Below, piece by piece: positions 10,115 to 19,934 of a stretch of 64,000 nucleotides of DNA. How positions within the stretch are numbered: position 1 is the stretch's first letter; each line of letters begins with the position of its first letter. The translations under genes and the position numbers were made by a program. The stretch is from positions 3,224,001-3,288,000 of the forward strand of contig NBTC02000002.1 in the NCBI GenBank assembly GCA_002082245.2, written 5' to 3'. This DNA is from Yersinia enterocolitica. Lineage in GTDB: Bacteria > Pseudomonadota > Gammaproteobacteria > Enterobacterales > Enterobacteriaceae. The notes under the pieces are model-generated. The model saw nothing but the letters and a program-made list of their open reading frames with translations. It ran no database searches and had not been told where the DNA came from.

Positions 10115-10540
10115 TTATTTGATATTCAATGTCACATCAATATTGCCACGCGTGGCATTGGAATATGGGCAGACAACATGTGCCTTTTTCACCAAATCTT
10201 CTGCTACGCTACGCTCGATACCCGGCAAGCTGATATCCAGTTGCACTTCAATACCAAAACCAGTTGGAATGGCACCAATACCCACGGTACCTTCAATGCT
10301 GGCATCATCAGGCACTTTCACCTTTTCTTTTGATGCCACAAATTTCAGCGCACCAAGGAAACAAGCTGAATAGCCCGCAGCAAAGAGCTGTTCTGGATTA
10401 GTCACAGCGCCCCCCGCCCCACCCATCTCTTTTGGGACGCCCAATTTCACATCCAATACGCCATCTGAGGATGTTGCCCGACCATCACGCCCGCCAGTGG
10501 CTTTAGCTTTGGCACGGTATACGACTTTTTCAATAGACAT
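10115..10540 (-). CDS. ohr: Organic hydroperoxide resistance protein Ohr (OsmC family)
   Basis: Small thiol peroxidase that reduces fatty-acid and other organic hydroperoxides using lipoyl-protein electrons. The 141-residue length is typical. Both catalytic cysteines are present, the peroxidatic one in [10 protein letters not shown] and the resolving one in [12 protein letters not shown]; the loop Arg in the GRDGRA segment is also seen. Start at 10540 has AAGGAAAG upstream. The usual partner regulator gene ohrR is not adjacent: upstream is the 3' end of a hydrolase gene with its own terminator, so ohr is probably monocistronic. The 270-base gap on its 3' side (9846-10114) shows no further gene. 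Confidence 0.94.
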   Translation of the reverse strand: MSIEKVVYRAKAKATGGRDGRATSSDGVLDVKLGVPKEMGGAGGAVTNPEQLFAAGYSACFLGALKFVASKEKVKVPDDASIEGTVGIGAIPTGFGIEVQLDISLPGIERSVAEDLVKKAHVVCPYSNATRGNIDVTLNIK

Positions 10541-10607
10541 TTTGCTTTCCTTTCTGGGTCAGTAAATATGAACAACAGCTACGACTTGAAAGTATGGCAC
10601 TCATTAT

Positions 10608-10634
10608 GAAAAAGCCCCCGATTCGGAGGCTTTA
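10608..10634 (-). terminator. Terminator after the alpha/beta hydrolase gene
   Basis: The hairpin AAAGCCTCCG/CGGGGGCTTT (with one mismatch) followed by a U run begins about ten bases after the hydrolase stop codon and separates it from ohr. Confidence 0.75.
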
Positions 10635-10642
10635 ACATCATC

Positions 10643-12106
10643 TTATTTCGCTGGTGCGTCTATCTTGTCATCTATCCGCTGCAACATGTACGAATAGAAT
10701 GGATTTGATGAGATACGCATCAGTGAGTCTAACCCGACAACCAGTACCGCCCGCTCACCACGAGCGGCAAAAGTCCCCAAGCTGATACCGTATTGGTCAC
10801 GCGGTTCTGGATAGCGGCCATACAGCGAATCACTCATTGGGAATGGCAATGCCACGTGGGATAACGAGAAAATGTCCGGTGGGTAAATCAAGCCGGTAGG
10901 TACTGAAACCTCGTTAGTCTCACCCGCCAAGGTAGTCAGCGCCACTGTTTCATTACTTTGCGGTGAAACGTTGGTAATCACCGTTACGCTATAATTACGT
11001 GGTGGTGGAGGCAACAAACGCGCCAGAGCAGTATAAGAAGAAGTTCTTAATAGCGGGCCGAAACTGGCGGCACGGTTCAAATCGAACAGCACCACTTCGC
11101 TACCATTCTTCGGCAAGTGGTTATAAAGAGCAGTAACAACCGCACGAGTACTGACCGTTGAATCCATTAACGACTGGAAGGTCAGAATCGGAGGTAACTC
11201 CTCCATCTTATTGTTTCTGGCATCACGCGCAATTTGCTGTTGCAGCACAGACGTCAGTAAATAAGACTGACGGGCAGCATTCACTGGGAACGAGTTATAT
11301 TTGAAAGGATTAAACTCCGGCACAATCCCCAACCAGGCAGCTTTAGCAAAGGCCGGGAAGATAGCGGGCCAACCGGCAATACCGGCAAAACGCGCAAAAC
11401 TGGTGACACCGATCATCGGGGATATCAAGATAACCCGCACCGGTTTCGCCAGTGTTGGGTCATCCATTGAATCCAACGTATATTTCATTGCCAACGCGCC
11501 GCCATTGGAGAAGCCGACCACGTGTAGCGGTAAATCAGGGCCACTCAGTGCTTTGGCTTCACGAACAGCTAAGCGCGTTGCCGCCAGCCAGTCCTGCCAT
11601 TCAACATCGGTCAGAGCCGCAGGCACTGTTCCGTGAGCGGGCAAACGAATACCAATGGCAACATATCCACGCTGACGATAATTTTCAGCAATATGACGCA
11701 GGCTATAAGGGGTGTCAGTTAAACCATGCAGTAAGACCACAGCACCTTTAGGTTTACCTTCTGGCTCAAGAATATATGAGCGATTCCAGTCATTTTTGAA
11801 ATGTGGGGGGTAAATCGAGCTACCAGAGTAATAACGATTTAATGGAATTTCATTCCTTGGTTCCAGTTTCTCGGTAACATTAATCCGCACTTCATCGAAA
11901 AGGTTATTTTCAGCTTTGATGTAATCCGCCCAACTGGCTTTATCAATCTCAGCCGCGCGCATATCATGAGGAACAAACGTATGCCAAAGCTCGAGCTTTG
12001 GGCCACGTTGTGTATCGTAAATTCGTATCGCCAGTATGGTAACTGACATTACCACCAAGACCAGTACAATCCGTTTAATCCACCGCTTAATGGCTATGGC
12101 AGGCAT
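10643..12106 (-). CDS. Membrane-anchored alpha/beta hydrolase (putative carboxylesterase)
   Basis: Protein of 487 residues with an N-terminal signal anchor (about residues 10-27, VLVLVVMSVTILAI after basic residues), so the body probably lies in the periplasm. The alpha/beta hydrolase fold is shown by the strand-turn VVLLHGLTDTPYS (oxyanion HG), the YVAIGIRLPAHG segment and the nucleophile elbow VVGFSNGG (G-x-S-x-G with Ser). A later LIYPPDIFSLSHVALPFP segment could supply the His. The physiological substrate is unknown; related proteins are annotated simply as alpha/beta hydrolase or esterase. It stands alone, with a terminator behind it and a 285-base gap (12107-12391) in front that must hold the divergent promoters. 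Confidence 0.75.
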   Translation of the reverse strand: MPAIAIKRWIKRIVLVLVVMSVTILAIRIYDTQRGPKLELWHTFVPHDMRAAEIDKASWADYIKAENNLFDEVRINVTEKLEPRNEIPLNRYYSGSSIYPPHFKNDWNRSYILEPEGKPKGAVVLLHGLTDTPYSLRHIAENYRQRGYVAIGIRLPAHGTVPAALTDVEWQDWLAATRLAVREAKALSGPDLPLHVVGFSNGGALAMKYTLDSMDDPTLAKPVRVILISPMIGVTSFARFAGIAGWPAIFPAFAKAAWLGIVPEFNPFKYNSFPVNAARQSYLLTSVLQQQIARDARNNKMEELPPILTFQSLMDSTVSTRAVVTALYNHLPKNGSEVVLFDLNRAASFGPLLRTSSYTALARLLPPPPRNYSVTVITNVSPQSNETVALTTLAGETNEVSVPTGLIYPPDIFSLSHVALPFPMSDSLYGRYPEPRDQYGISLGTFAARGERAVLVVGLDSLMRISSNPFYSYMLQRIDDKIDAPAK

Positions 12107-12391
12107 GGGCCGCTACTCCGTATGTATATAATTTTTCACAATTGAGGTCAGTTTATCACCATCTGGCCACGCCGCTACTTTAAACGCAAAACATTATCTT
12201 GGTATATAGTGCGATAACAATAAAATGAATATGTGATTATTCCATCAACTCAACATCTTTAGACGGGGTAATTATCCATTGCTCATCGGACCCCACTCTA
12301 TAATTAAATAGTCTGAAGCATTAAGTAACCTGATTTAATTTTGTCGTGAGCTGACCTCAACAGAATCCTTCATCTACCGGGGTAACATCCT

Positions 12392-12952
12392 ATGAAAAAA
12401 ACTGAACCCGTGACCGAGCAGCCGCCACTACAGACACGTAAAGTCGATTATCTCCGCTACCATCGTGCTCATGAACACTTATCAACCCCTTTCGGCAACA
12501 GTTGGTTTGCCCAGAAAGCAGAAGCTTTTGCCCGTTTTTTCGGCACGCCAGTCTTCCTTGGCGCACAAACACTCATTGTGGTGATCTGGATTGGTCTGAA
12601 TGTGATGGGTATTGTCAAATTTGATATTTACCCGTTTATTTTGCTAAATCTGGCTTTTAGCTTACAGGCGGCCTACGCAGCACCCCTTATTTTATTGGCG
12701 CAAACCCGCCAGGCAGAACGTGATAAGGCTAATGCACAAGCCGATGCACAACATCGCGAGGCACTAGCCATTGCGAATGAAGAGCGGCAAAGAATGGCAG
12801 CGCAAAATGCGGAACAAATGCTGGAGTTACTGCGGCAGAATACAGAACTCACCACCCTGACCAATCAATTAACCACCCGCCTTGAAACCATGGCGTTAGA
12901 ATTACACCAAAAATTGGTGATCAATGTGCCGACTCGCCCCCCACAGAGCTAA
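12392..12952 (+). CDS. DUF1003 family inner-membrane protein
   Basis: Small protein of 186 residues. An N-terminal soluble part is followed by two membrane helices (TLIVVIWIGLNVMGIV and the FILLNLAFSLQAAYAAPLILL stretch) and the conserved DUF1003 junction LLAQTRQAERDK, then a long amphipathic coiled coil rich in Ala, Glu and Gln (about residues 110-175). DUF1003 proteins are widespread and uncharacterised; one proposed theme is membrane-associated stress proteins, but nothing here decides it. Transcribed divergently from the hydrolase. Confidence 0.8.
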   Translation: MKKTEPVTEQPPLQTRKVDYLRYHRAHEHLSTPFGNSWFAQKAEAFARFFGTPVFLGAQTLIVVIWIGLNVMGIVKFDIYPFILLNLAFSLQAAYAAPLILLAQTRQAERDKANAQADAQHREALAIANEERQRMAAQNAEQMLELLRQNTELTTLTNQLTTRLETMALELHQKLVINVPTRPPQS

Positions 12953-12964
12953 AAAGCAACAGTA

Positions 12965-12992
12965 TGGCCGCTGAATCGATCATCAGCGGCCA
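12965..12992. terminator. Hairpin between convergent DUF1003 and permease genes
   Basis: Perfect ten-base arms TGGCCGCTGA/TCAGCGGCCA around an eight-base loop, placed in the 47-base gap between two convergent genes. It lacks a long U run on either strand, so efficiency is uncertain. Confidence 0.6.
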
Positions 12993-12999
12993 GTCGTGA

Positions 13000-14418
13000 C
13001 TAAACCTCGCGACTTTCTATCTGTTTTTGCAAACTCTCTATCGGTTCTTGAAGAGACCGTGGTGAAGCCTTGCGTAACCAGACCCACCAGGCGAGAGTCA
13101 TTAATACTACCCACGCCACCCCAACATACATGGCGATACGGGTATCAGGGAAGTAACCTAAAACCGCGATAATAAATGCCATAAAGATGATGGTCAGAAT
13201 CGGTGCCACTGGCCAGAACGGTACCGGGAATGTCAGCCGGGCAATATTCTCTTTGCTCATAGAGCGGCGCATCGCCACTTGCGAGATAAGGATCATCAGC
13301 CATACCCAGACCGTCGCAAAGGTGGCAATCGAGGCAATAATCAGGAATACATTTTTCGGGATCAGATAGTTCAGCACCACACCACATAACAGTGCGATTG
13401 CCATCACCAAAATAGTCATCCATGGCACACCATTACGGGTCAGACGGCTAAAACACTTCGGTGCCAGCCCTTCTTGCGCCATGCCGTACATCATGCGACC
13501 CGCACCGTAAATATCACTGTTAATGGCGGAAATAGCCGCGGTAATAACCACCAGATTCAAAATATTAGCAGCAGAACTAATACCTAAACTACTGAAAATC
13601 TCAACAAAAGGACTGCCATTTTGCCCAATACTATTCCATGGATAAATAGCCATCAGCACAAACAAGGTCAAAACATAGAACAGTAGAATGCGTATCGGTA
13701 CGGTATTAATGGCACGTGGTAGTACTTTTTCTGGGTTCTTTGCCTCACTGGCCGTGACACCGATAATTTCTATCCCCCCAAAAGCAAACATCACCACGGC
13801 AAATGATGCAATCACCCCCGTCAAGCCATTCGGCATAAATCCTTGATGAGACCAGAGATTACTGACACCGGTGCTCTCATGACCTGCACCAAAGCCAAAC
13901 ATCATGATGCCCAAGCCGGCAGCAATCATGGCAATAATCGCCGTCACTTTTAGCAACGATAGCCAGAACTCCATTTCACCAAACACTTTGACTGAGCAGA
14001 GATTCAGCGCACCAATAAAGAAAATAATACTCAGCACCCAAACCCACTGTGGCGCATCAGGGAACCATAACCCCATATAGATACCGAATGCGGTGACATC
14101 AGCCAACGCCACAATAATCATCTCAAAGGTATAGGTCCAGCCAGTGAGAAAACCGGCCAGCGGCCCAAGATAACGGCTGGCATAGTGACCGAAAGAGCCT
14201 GCTACCGGGTCATGCACTGCCATCTCACCCAGCGCGCGCATCACCATAAACACGGCCGCTCCGCCGATGAGGTAAGCAAGTAAAACTGCTGGTCCCGCCA
14301 GACGAATCGCCTCGGCAGAGCCATAAAACAGACCGGTCCCAATGGCGGAACCTAACGCCATAAACCGGATATGCCGGGCACTGAGGCCTCGTTTGAGCGT
14401 GGATGAATCATTTTTCAT
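13000..14418 (-). CDS. hutT: APC-family amino-acid permease, probable histidine permease (HutT-like)
   Basis: Twelve-helix amino acid/polyamine/cation symporter of the ProY/LysP-like group, 472 residues from the ATG at 14418. The open frame extends 24 codons further to 14490 but [13 protein letters not shown] aligns with family starts. Hallmarks are [24 protein letters not shown] in helix 1 (substrate-contacting G-S/A-x-I-G-T-G), GEMAVHDP, and [21 protein letters not shown] in helix 6. Sequence similarity is highest to ProY, but its place directly downstream of hutH, in the same direction, makes histidine (or urocanate) the most likely substrate. A 161-base gap with 18-bp tandem repeats separates it from hutH. 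Confidence 0.8.
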   Translation of the reverse strand: MKNDSSTLKRGLSARHIRFMALGSAIGTGLFYGSAEAIRLAGPAVLLAYLIGGAAVFMVMRALGEMAVHDPVAGSFGHYASRYLGPLAGFLTGWTYTFEMIIVALADVTAFGIYMGLWFPDAPQWVWVLSIIFFIGALNLCSVKVFGEMEFWLSLLKVTAIIAMIAAGLGIMMFGFGAGHESTGVSNLWSHQGFMPNGLTGVIASFAVVMFAFGGIEIIGVTASEAKNPEKVLPRAINTVPIRILLFYVLTLFVLMAIYPWNSIGQNGSPFVEIFSSLGISSAANILNLVVITAAISAINSDIYGAGRMMYGMAQEGLAPKCFSRLTRNGVPWMTILVMAIALLCGVVLNYLIPKNVFLIIASIATFATVWVWLMILISQVAMRRSMSKENIARLTFPVPFWPVAPILTIIFMAFIIAVLGYFPDTRIAMYVGVAWVVLMTLAWWVWLRKASPRSLQEPIESLQKQIESREV

Positions 14419-14521
14419 GGTACATTCTCGCAAAATTTGTGCCTTTTCAGGCAGGGGTTCAGAGAGGGTGATCCCGGTAATCGGGACCACCCATAGGTTG
14501 ATGTAATAACTGGTGACCGTT

Positions 14522-14593
14522 GTTATTAGTAGATTAATTGTTATTAGTTGATGAACGGTTATTAGTGGACAAATCGTTATTAAAGGCTGGGTA
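14522..14593. repeat. Four 18-bp tandem repeats at the 3' end of hutH
   Basis: Units starting GTTATTAGT occur at 14522, 14540, 14558 and (shortened to GTTATTAAAGG) 14576, giving an exact 18-base period. The last unit contains the hutH stop codon. The unit tails differ, so the array has drifted. Confidence 0.8.
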
Positions 14594-16148
14594 GTAGGTG
14601 CGCAGGCATCAGTTCATTCATATGACGCTGCGCGATGAGTTGGCTTGCCGCTTCAATATCGGGGGCAAAGAAACGATCTTTCTCGTAGTAGGCTACATGT
14701 TGGCGCAATAGCTGGCGGGCAGGCTCCAATGCATCCGAGGTTTTCAAACCTTTGCGCAAATCCAACCCCTGACATGCCGCTAGCCACTCAACAGCCAGAA
14801 TGTCGCGCACGTTTTCGGCCATTTCCCACAAGCGTTTACCCGCACGTGGTGCCATAGAGACATGGTCTTCCTGATTGGCAGATGTAGGAATACTGTCAAC
14901 ACTGGAAGGGTATGCCAGCCCTTTATTTTCGCTGGTTAATGCAGCAGCAGTCACCTGTGCAATCATAAAACCAGAGTTTACGCCGCCATTTTCCACCAGG
15001 AATGGTGGTAACTGCGACATATGTTTATCCATTAATAGTGAAATACGACGCTCGGCTAATGAACCTATTTCAGCCAGTGCCAATGCCAAATTATCCGCTG
15101 CCATAGCCACCGGCTCAGCATGGAAATTACCGCCTGACAGCACATCGCCTTGTTCGGCAAACACCAGCGGATTATCTGATACTGCATTCGACTCGATAGC
15201 CAGCACCTCTGCTGCCTGACGCATTTGAGTCAGGCAGGCACCCATCACCTGCGGCTGACAACGCAGAGAGTAAGGATCCTGTACTTTGTCACAATTCTTA
15301 TGAGATTCAGAGATTTCACTGCGATCGCCCAACAGGTGGCGATAAGTATTGGCCGCGTCAATCTGACCACGCTGGCCTCGCACCGCATGAATACGTGCGT
15401 CAAACGGGCTACGGGAGCCTAAAGCCGCTTCCACGGTGAGACTGCCAAAGACAGACGCCGCAGCATAGAGATCTTCGGCTTCAAACAAACCACGTAGTGC
15501 ATAAGCTGTTGAAACCTGAGTGCCATTGAGTAATGCTAACCCTTCTTTGGCCGCTAAGGTGAGCGGTTCCAGGCCCGCTTTCGTCAGAGCCGTGCGAGCA
15601 TCAAGCCATTCGCCCTGATAACGCGCTTTACCTTCTCCCAACAGCAGCAAGCTCATGTGCGCCAACGGTGCTAAATCACCGGAAGCACCCACGGATCCTT
15701 TTAGCGGAATATGCGGATAGACCTCTGCGTTAACTAACGTAATCAACGCATTAATGACTTCCCGACGGATACCTGAAAATCCACGCGCCAGGCTATTGAT
15801 TTTCAACACCATAATCAGCCGCACAATGGCGTCGTCATTCGGCTCTCCGACGCCGGCTGCGTGGGAAAGGACTATCGAACGTTGCAGGTTCTCCAGATCT
15901 TCGGTAGCGATGCGAGTCGATGCTAACAGGCCAAAACCAGTATTAATGCCATAGGCAGTACGCTTTTCTGCCAATATTGCCTGTACGCACTTCACACTCT
16001 GCTGGATAGCCGCATCAGCACTTTCATCCAGCGATATGTTGACTGGATGTTGGTATATATGTCGCAAATCCGCCAACGTCATCAGCCCAGGGTGCAGTAC
16101 CATTGTTTTATTGACTGTTTTATTGACTGTTTTATTGACTGTTTTCAT
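14580..16148 (-). CDS. hutH: Histidine ammonia-lyase HutH
   Basis: Cytoplasmic enzyme that removes ammonia from L-histidine to give urocanate, the first step of histidine catabolism. The self-forming MIO cofactor triad Ala-Ser-Gly is at about residues 155-157 in [14 protein letters not shown]; the substrate loop YGINTGFG and the QxxxE-type QDAYSLRC-like segment (here [12 protein letters not shown]) are present. The usual length is about 505-512; this one has 522 because the start is followed by three KTVN repeats encoded by a 12-bp tandem repeat. An internal ATG (16103, MVLHPG) would give a normal N terminus. Start overlaps the hutU stop by four bases (ATGA), so the upstream start is likely used. 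Confidence 0.97.
   Translation of the reverse strand: MKTVNKTVNKTVNKTMVLHPGLMTLADLRHIYQHPVNISLDESADAAIQQSVKCVQAILAEKRTAYGINTGFGLLASTRIATEDLENLQRSIVLSHAAGVGEPNDDAIVRLIMVLKINSLARGFSGIRREVINALITLVNAEVYPHIPLKGSVGASGDLAPLAHMSLLLLGEGKARYQGEWLDARTALTKAGLEPLTLAAKEGLALLNGTQVSTAYALRGLFEAEDLYAAASVFGSLTVEAALGSRSPFDARIHAVRGQRGQIDAANTYRHLLGDRSEISESHKNCDKVQDPYSLRCQPQVMGACLTQMRQAAEVLAIESNAVSDNPLVFAEQGDVLSGGNFHAEPVAMAADNLALALAEIGSLAERRISLLMDKHMSQLPPFLVENGGVNSGFMIAQVTAAALTSENKGLAYPSSVDSIPTSANQEDHVSMAPRAGKRLWEMAENVRDILAVEWLAACQGLDLRKGLKTSDALEPARQLLRQHVAYYEKDRFFAPDIEAASQLIAQRHMNELMPAHLLPSL
16105..16145. repeat. 12-bp tandem repeat inside the hutH start region
   Basis: GTTTTATTGACT is repeated three times exactly (16105, 16117, 16129) plus a partial fourth copy reaching the hutH start. 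On the coding strand it encodes the repeated tetrapeptide KTVN. Because 12 is a multiple of three, copy-number change would alter N-terminal length without a frameshift. Confidence 0.95.
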
Positions 16149-17851
16149 GATTTTTTACCTTGAGTTGCAGCAACCATCGGCAGGTTCAACCCCTGCTCTT
16201 GTGCACAATTAATGGCAATGTCATAACCTGCATCTGCATGACGCATAACACCAGTAGCCGGATCGTTATGTAATACCCGGGCGATGCGCTCAGCAGCATC
16301 ATCAGTGCCATCACAGACCACCACCATGCCAGAGTGCTGGGAGAAGCCCATCCCGACACCACCACCGTGGTGCAGAGAAACCCACGTTGCGCCACTGGCC
16401 GTATTGAGCAATGCATTGAGCAGCGGCCAGTCAGATACGGCATCAGAGCCGTCCTGCATCGCTTCGGTTTCTCGGTTAGGACTGGCAACTGAACCGGAGT
16501 CCAGATGGTCGCGGCCAATGACAATCGGGGCCGACAGTTCACCACTGCGAACCATCTCGTTAAAAGCTAAACCTAATTTAGCGCGCTGCCCCAAGCCTAC
16601 CCAGCAAATACGGGCCGGTAGCCCTTGGAAACTGATACGTTCGCGGGCCATATCCAACCAGTGATGCAAGTGCTCATCATCAGGGATAAGTTCCTTAACC
16701 TTGGCATCGGTTTTATAAATATCGTCGGCGTTACCAGAGAGCGCAGCCCAGCGGAACGGGCCAATACCGCGACAGAATAGCGGGCGAATATACGCAGGGA
16801 CAAAACCAGGGAAATCAAAAGCATGAGTGACCCCCATATCTTGTGCCATCTGGCGAATATTATTGCCGTAATCAAAGGTTGGAATACCCATATTGTGGAA
16901 GGCCAGCATCGCTTCAACATGTTCCGCCATGGAAGTTTTAGCGGCATTAACCACCAATGCGGGTTCGCTTTGGGCGCGCTGACGATACTCTTCCCAGCTC
17001 CAGCCTTTTGGTAGATAACCGTTTAGCGGGTCATGTGCGCTGGTTTGGTCGGTCACCATATCTGGGCGAACCCCACGACGAACCAGCTCAGGTAAAATTT
17101 CAGCCGCATTGCCACACAGTGCAATAGAAACAGCTTCACCCGCCGCAGTATATTTTTCGATTCGCGCTAACGCATCATCCAGATCGGTGGCTTGTTCATC
17201 GACATAACGGGTTTTAAGACGGAAATCGATGCGGCTCTGCTGGCACTCAATATTCAGAGAACATGCACCCGCCAAGGTTGCCGCCAGTGGCTGTGCCCCG
17301 CCCATGCCACCCAGACCTGCCGTTAATACCCAGCGCCCTTTCAGGCTGCCACCAAAGTGCTGTCGACCGGCTTCGACGAAGGTTTCATAGGTACCCTGCA
17401 CAATGCCTTGGCTACCGATATAAATCCAACTGCCTGCGGTCATCTGGCCGTACATCGCCAACCCCTTGGCATCTAGTTCGTTAAAATGCTCCCAGTTGGC
17501 CCAATGAGGCACCAGATTCGAGTTGGCAATCAATACTCTAGGGGCGTTACTGTGGGTTTTGAAGACACCGACGGGCTTACCTGACTGAATCAGTAGCGTC
17601 TCGTCGTCATTCAGATGGGTCAGGCTTTCAACAATCTTGTCATAGCATTCCCAATTGCGGGCTGCGCGGCCGATACCGCCGTAAACCACTAATTCTTTTG
17701 GATTCTCAGCCACGTCTGGATCAAGATTGTTCATTAGCATACGTAACGGGGCTTCGGTCAGCCAACTTTTGGCCGTAAGTTGCGTACCACGCGGGGCACG
17801 AATCTCAGTATCACGGAATCTATTTGGGGCAGTCACGGCAATTTCCTTCAA
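16145..17851 (-). CDS. hutU: Urocanate hydratase HutU
   Basis: Cytoplasmic NAD+-dependent enzyme converting urocanate to imidazolonepropionate, step two of histidine degradation. 568 residues, slightly longer than the usual 555-560. Visible motifs are the NAD-binding [13 protein letters not shown] and the active-site region [13 protein letters not shown] with [13 protein letters not shown], which contains the conserved Cys, and [16 protein letters not shown]. First gene of hutU-hutH. The later pathway genes hutI and hutG and the repressor gene hutC are not in the window, so the regulon is split. A HutC-type operator lies 53 bases upstream. Confidence 0.97.
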   Translation of the reverse strand: MKEIAVTAPNRFRDTEIRAPRGTQLTAKSWLTEAPLRMLMNNLDPDVAENPKELVVYGGIGRAARNWECYDKIVESLTHLNDDETLLIQSGKPVGVFKTHSNAPRVLIANSNLVPHWANWEHFNELDAKGLAMYGQMTAGSWIYIGSQGIVQGTYETFVEAGRQHFGGSLKGRWVLTAGLGGMGGAQPLAATLAGACSLNIECQQSRIDFRLKTRYVDEQATDLDDALARIEKYTAAGEAVSIALCGNAAEILPELVRRGVRPDMVTDQTSAHDPLNGYLPKGWSWEEYRQRAQSEPALVVNAAKTSMAEHVEAMLAFHNMGIPTFDYGNNIRQMAQDMGVTHAFDFPGFVPAYIRPLFCRGIGPFRWAALSGNADDIYKTDAKVKELIPDDEHLHHWLDMARERISFQGLPARICWVGLGQRAKLGLAFNEMVRSGELSAPIVIGRDHLDSGSVASPNRETEAMQDGSDAVSDWPLLNALLNTASGATWVSLHHGGGVGMGFSQHSGMVVVCDGTDDAAERIARVLHNDPATGVMRHADAGYDIAINCAQEQGLNLPMVAATQGKKS

Positions 17852-17903
17852 CCAGTTTTTCAGGTATCAACGACATTACTTAGCTTGAGTATTTATTAAC
17901 ATA

Positions 17904-17921
17904 TACTCGTATAGACAAGTA
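17904..17921. promoter_or_regulatory. HutC-type operator upstream of hutU
   Basis: TACTCGTATAGACAAGTA is an imperfect dyad (ACTyGT...ACAAGT) of the CTTGTATAGACAAG type bound by the GntR-family repressor HutC, which is released by urocanate. Location just upstream of hutU supports the call; the operator identity comes from memory of hut operators and not from an alignment. Confidence 0.55.
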
Positions 17922-18112
17922 CAATCAAGCTCTGGTAAAAAGGCAATATTCTGCCGTACCCAAAAAAAATAATATTATGAATAGTGTTTTAAATTAATTA
18001 GTTATAATTAATTTCGTTCTGCGTTAAGGCAGAGTAGAAGGATTTTCAACGTGGTTTTACTGATGAAATCAGCATAAAATTGGTGTGTTTTTGCGCACGA
18101 AGTCACATATAC

Positions 18113-18136
18113 GTCACATGGATTTTACATTGTGAC
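18113..18136. promoter_or_regulatory. Inverted GTCACA/TGTGAC pair in the hutU upstream region
   Basis: GTCACA (18113) and TGTGAC (18131) form a dyad with a 12-base centre, and another GTCACA lies at 18101. These are CRP-like half sites, though oriented outward. hut operons are catabolite-controlled in relatives, but the site is about 260 bases from hutU, so a role for hutU is uncertain. The rest of 17922-18235 is AT-rich and shows no gene. Confidence 0.3.
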
Positions 18137-18235
18137 ACACTAAATCGGCGATATCGTCCCAAATACACTATACGGTTCCGCGGTTGACCATTAGGGGGCT
18201 ACCAAACACAAAATGTATCCGTCGTTACCTATAAC

Positions 18236-18583
18236 TCATTGTTTATGATGAACCTGGCTATCAACAGGCGCTTGCTCTCGCTCAGTTAAGCCGTAGTCCC
18301 GTACCACCGCCGCTACCCGCAGGCGATAACCGGCGAACACACTCGCACGCCCCGCGGCTTGTGCGCTACGATGCTGTTCAATATTCCGCCACTGCTTAAC
18401 GGCCGCCTCATCGCGCCAAAATGATAGCGATAACAACTTCTGCGGATTACTTAAACTCTGAAAACGTTCTACTGAAATAAAACCGTCCATTTGTTCCAAT
18501 AAAGGTTTCAGTGCCCCGGCATAATCCAGATATGCGTGGTACTCACCCTCTGCCGGTTCAACTTCAAAGATAACTGCGATCAT
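18236..18583 (-). CDS. Antibiotic biosynthesis monooxygenase (ABM) domain protein
   Basis: Small single-domain protein of 115 residues with the dimeric ferredoxin-like ABM fold: strand IAVIFEVEPAEG, helix with YLDYAGALKPLLEQMDGFISVERFQS, and the LLSLSFWRDEAAVKQWRN signature common to YgiN/ABM-type proteins. Such enzymes are cofactor-free oxygenases or haem/quinol binders; the substrate here is unknown. The ATG at 18583 has GGGG at good spacing, while the alternative at 18595 has no ribosome site, so 18583 is chosen. It is the last clear gene before the selC island boundary. Confidence 0.72.
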   Translation of the reverse strand: MIAVIFEVEPAEGEYHAYLDYAGALKPLLEQMDGFISVERFQSLSNPQKLLSLSFWRDEAAVKQWRNIEQHRSAQAAGRASVFAGYRLRVAAVVRDYGLTEREQAPVDSQVHHKQ

Positions 18584-18790
18584 CGGTGACCCCATCGGAT
18601 AAAATGAAAGAAAACAATATTAAACGAAGCCATCAATGTATTTAAGACATTTACGTCTTTTCTGGGGTTAGTTGGCGATTATATAGGATGTACGTCACTT
18701 ACTATGCCGGTAGGGGAGCATGTGCTGGCGCGGGTTAAAAGCTTCAGTTATTGATGGGATTGGGGCGCCCTCATGGCGGTTATTTTGTTC

Positions 18791-18892
18791 TTATCGGGAT
18801 AACAGCATTGGATCGCCCCGATAAAACGCAGTAATACAAAACCTTATAAAGCCACAATGATAAAAGCCCCGACTACAGTAGTCAGGGCTTTT
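18791..18892 (+). terminator. Two hairpins, the second a strong terminator, with no gene before it
   Basis: TTATCGGG/CCCGATAA (18791-18824) is followed by AAAAGCCCCGACTAC/GTAGTCAGGGCTTTT-type arms (18862-18892, one bulge) with U-rich flanks on both strands. No coding gene ends nearby on the plus strand, and the ABM gene starts on the other side on the minus strand, so the hairpin may end an unrecognised small RNA or serve a transcript coming from the right on the minus strand. Confidence 0.5.
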
Positions 18893-19629
18893 AAGGTACT
18901 ACAGATTTAAAATTAAACATTAATCAACTTAATAACGTGACACTTATCTTAGTACTATTTACAAAGATGTACCTATTTCTACAGGAATATTTGGTGCTTA
19001 CAACTAACTCTATCCTCCAATATATTAACTGAATGATAACATTTCCCGTTTGTTACATTTAGCCATGCTTATGATAACACTGACTAAATTAGTACATCAC
19101 CCTCGCGATATATACTCTTACTACATGGCTTTACTTTCTTCGCGATATCCTCGACTTCATACTTACGTACACAAATCGCGAACATTACTATTAACAACAA
19201 AGCCTTAACTCATCGCGTTTTGGTCCACATATGCGATCGTAAAGATTTATTACGTGGCCTGAAATCATCATCGCACGAGTCCATTATTAAAAACCCATCG
19301 CGAATCTCACATAAAAAAATATTTCGTGACCTTTATCGCATTATTTTAAATCAACTACATGGACACCGGCTAAATAAAGAGTTCGTTACTAATTGCACCG
19401 GTGTTGAATTCCAATCTACGTGTTCTGTACCAGATGTCAATACTGTTTTTAAGAACATGTTTTTATTATCAGTACTACTGAAAATAACTTGGCATTTTAT
19501 TGGTTTAGAATCATACAAAATCATCCGTATCGAATCATCATAACTTCAACAAGCTGATTCTACTTATTTTTCATATTTACTTAAAATGGGGATATTTTGT
19601 AAGTGCTGAGGAATAGGCAAAAAAAATTT
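18893..19629. other. AT-rich stretch without a convincing gene, flanking the island
   Basis: About 740 bases with low GC and several TCGCGA or ATCGCG words (near 19104, 19140, 19177, 19213, 19299). A 107-codon frame (19220-19543, plus) begins only at TTG, has no ribosome site and no recognisable domain; a 47-codon ATG frame precedes it in another register (19065). Together they could be a decayed gene. I see no RNA gene. This is the ancestral flank next to the selC 3' end. Confidence 0.5.
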
Positions 19630-19651
19630 TTGGCGGAGATCACAGGAGTCG
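19630..19651. repeat. Distal attachment site: degenerate copy of the selC 3' end
   Basis: TTGGCGGAGATCACAGGAGTCG repeats the 3' end of selC at 30040-30062 except that one A of GGCGGAAGATC is missing. It marks the far end of the island in the same orientation as the selC copy, as expected for site-specific integration into a tRNA gene. Confidence 0.88.
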
Positions 19652-19707
19652 GTATTACAAGATAATCTTTTGTATTTACTACATTTTAAAATCCCGCGCC
19701 TGAGATG

Positions 19708-19728
19708 TGCCCCCAATTATGCCCCCAA
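19708..19728. repeat. Integrase arm-type site candidates, distal end
   Basis: Two direct GCCCCCAA words (the block reads TGCCCCCAATTATGCCCCCAA) lie 57 bases inside the distal attachment repeat. A near-identical 20-base block sits at 29910-29929 near the selC end, in the same orientation, and a third, inverted copy of GCCCCCA overlaps the integrase start. Sharing by both ends suggests integrase or excisionase binding. Confidence 0.6.
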
Positions 19729-19934
19729 ATACTTTTGCTTGATGTCTAGGGCGCTGAATTGAAACGGGCCGCTGCTGCTGGCCCGTAAGAGGATAACTTT
19801 CAGGTACATTTTTAAGGTATTTTTCGACACGCTATTACTTCATGTTGATACCATAACCATATGGCTGATGAATGTTTTTCTGAGTGTATTTCCAATTAAT
19901 TCGTCTGATAGACGCCTAGTGAACATCTATATAT

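Noticed and set aside
19220..19543. 107-codon plus-strand frame left of the island
   Set aside because: Begins only at TTG without a ribosome site, no recognisable domain; kept only as part of the note on the AT-rich stretch.
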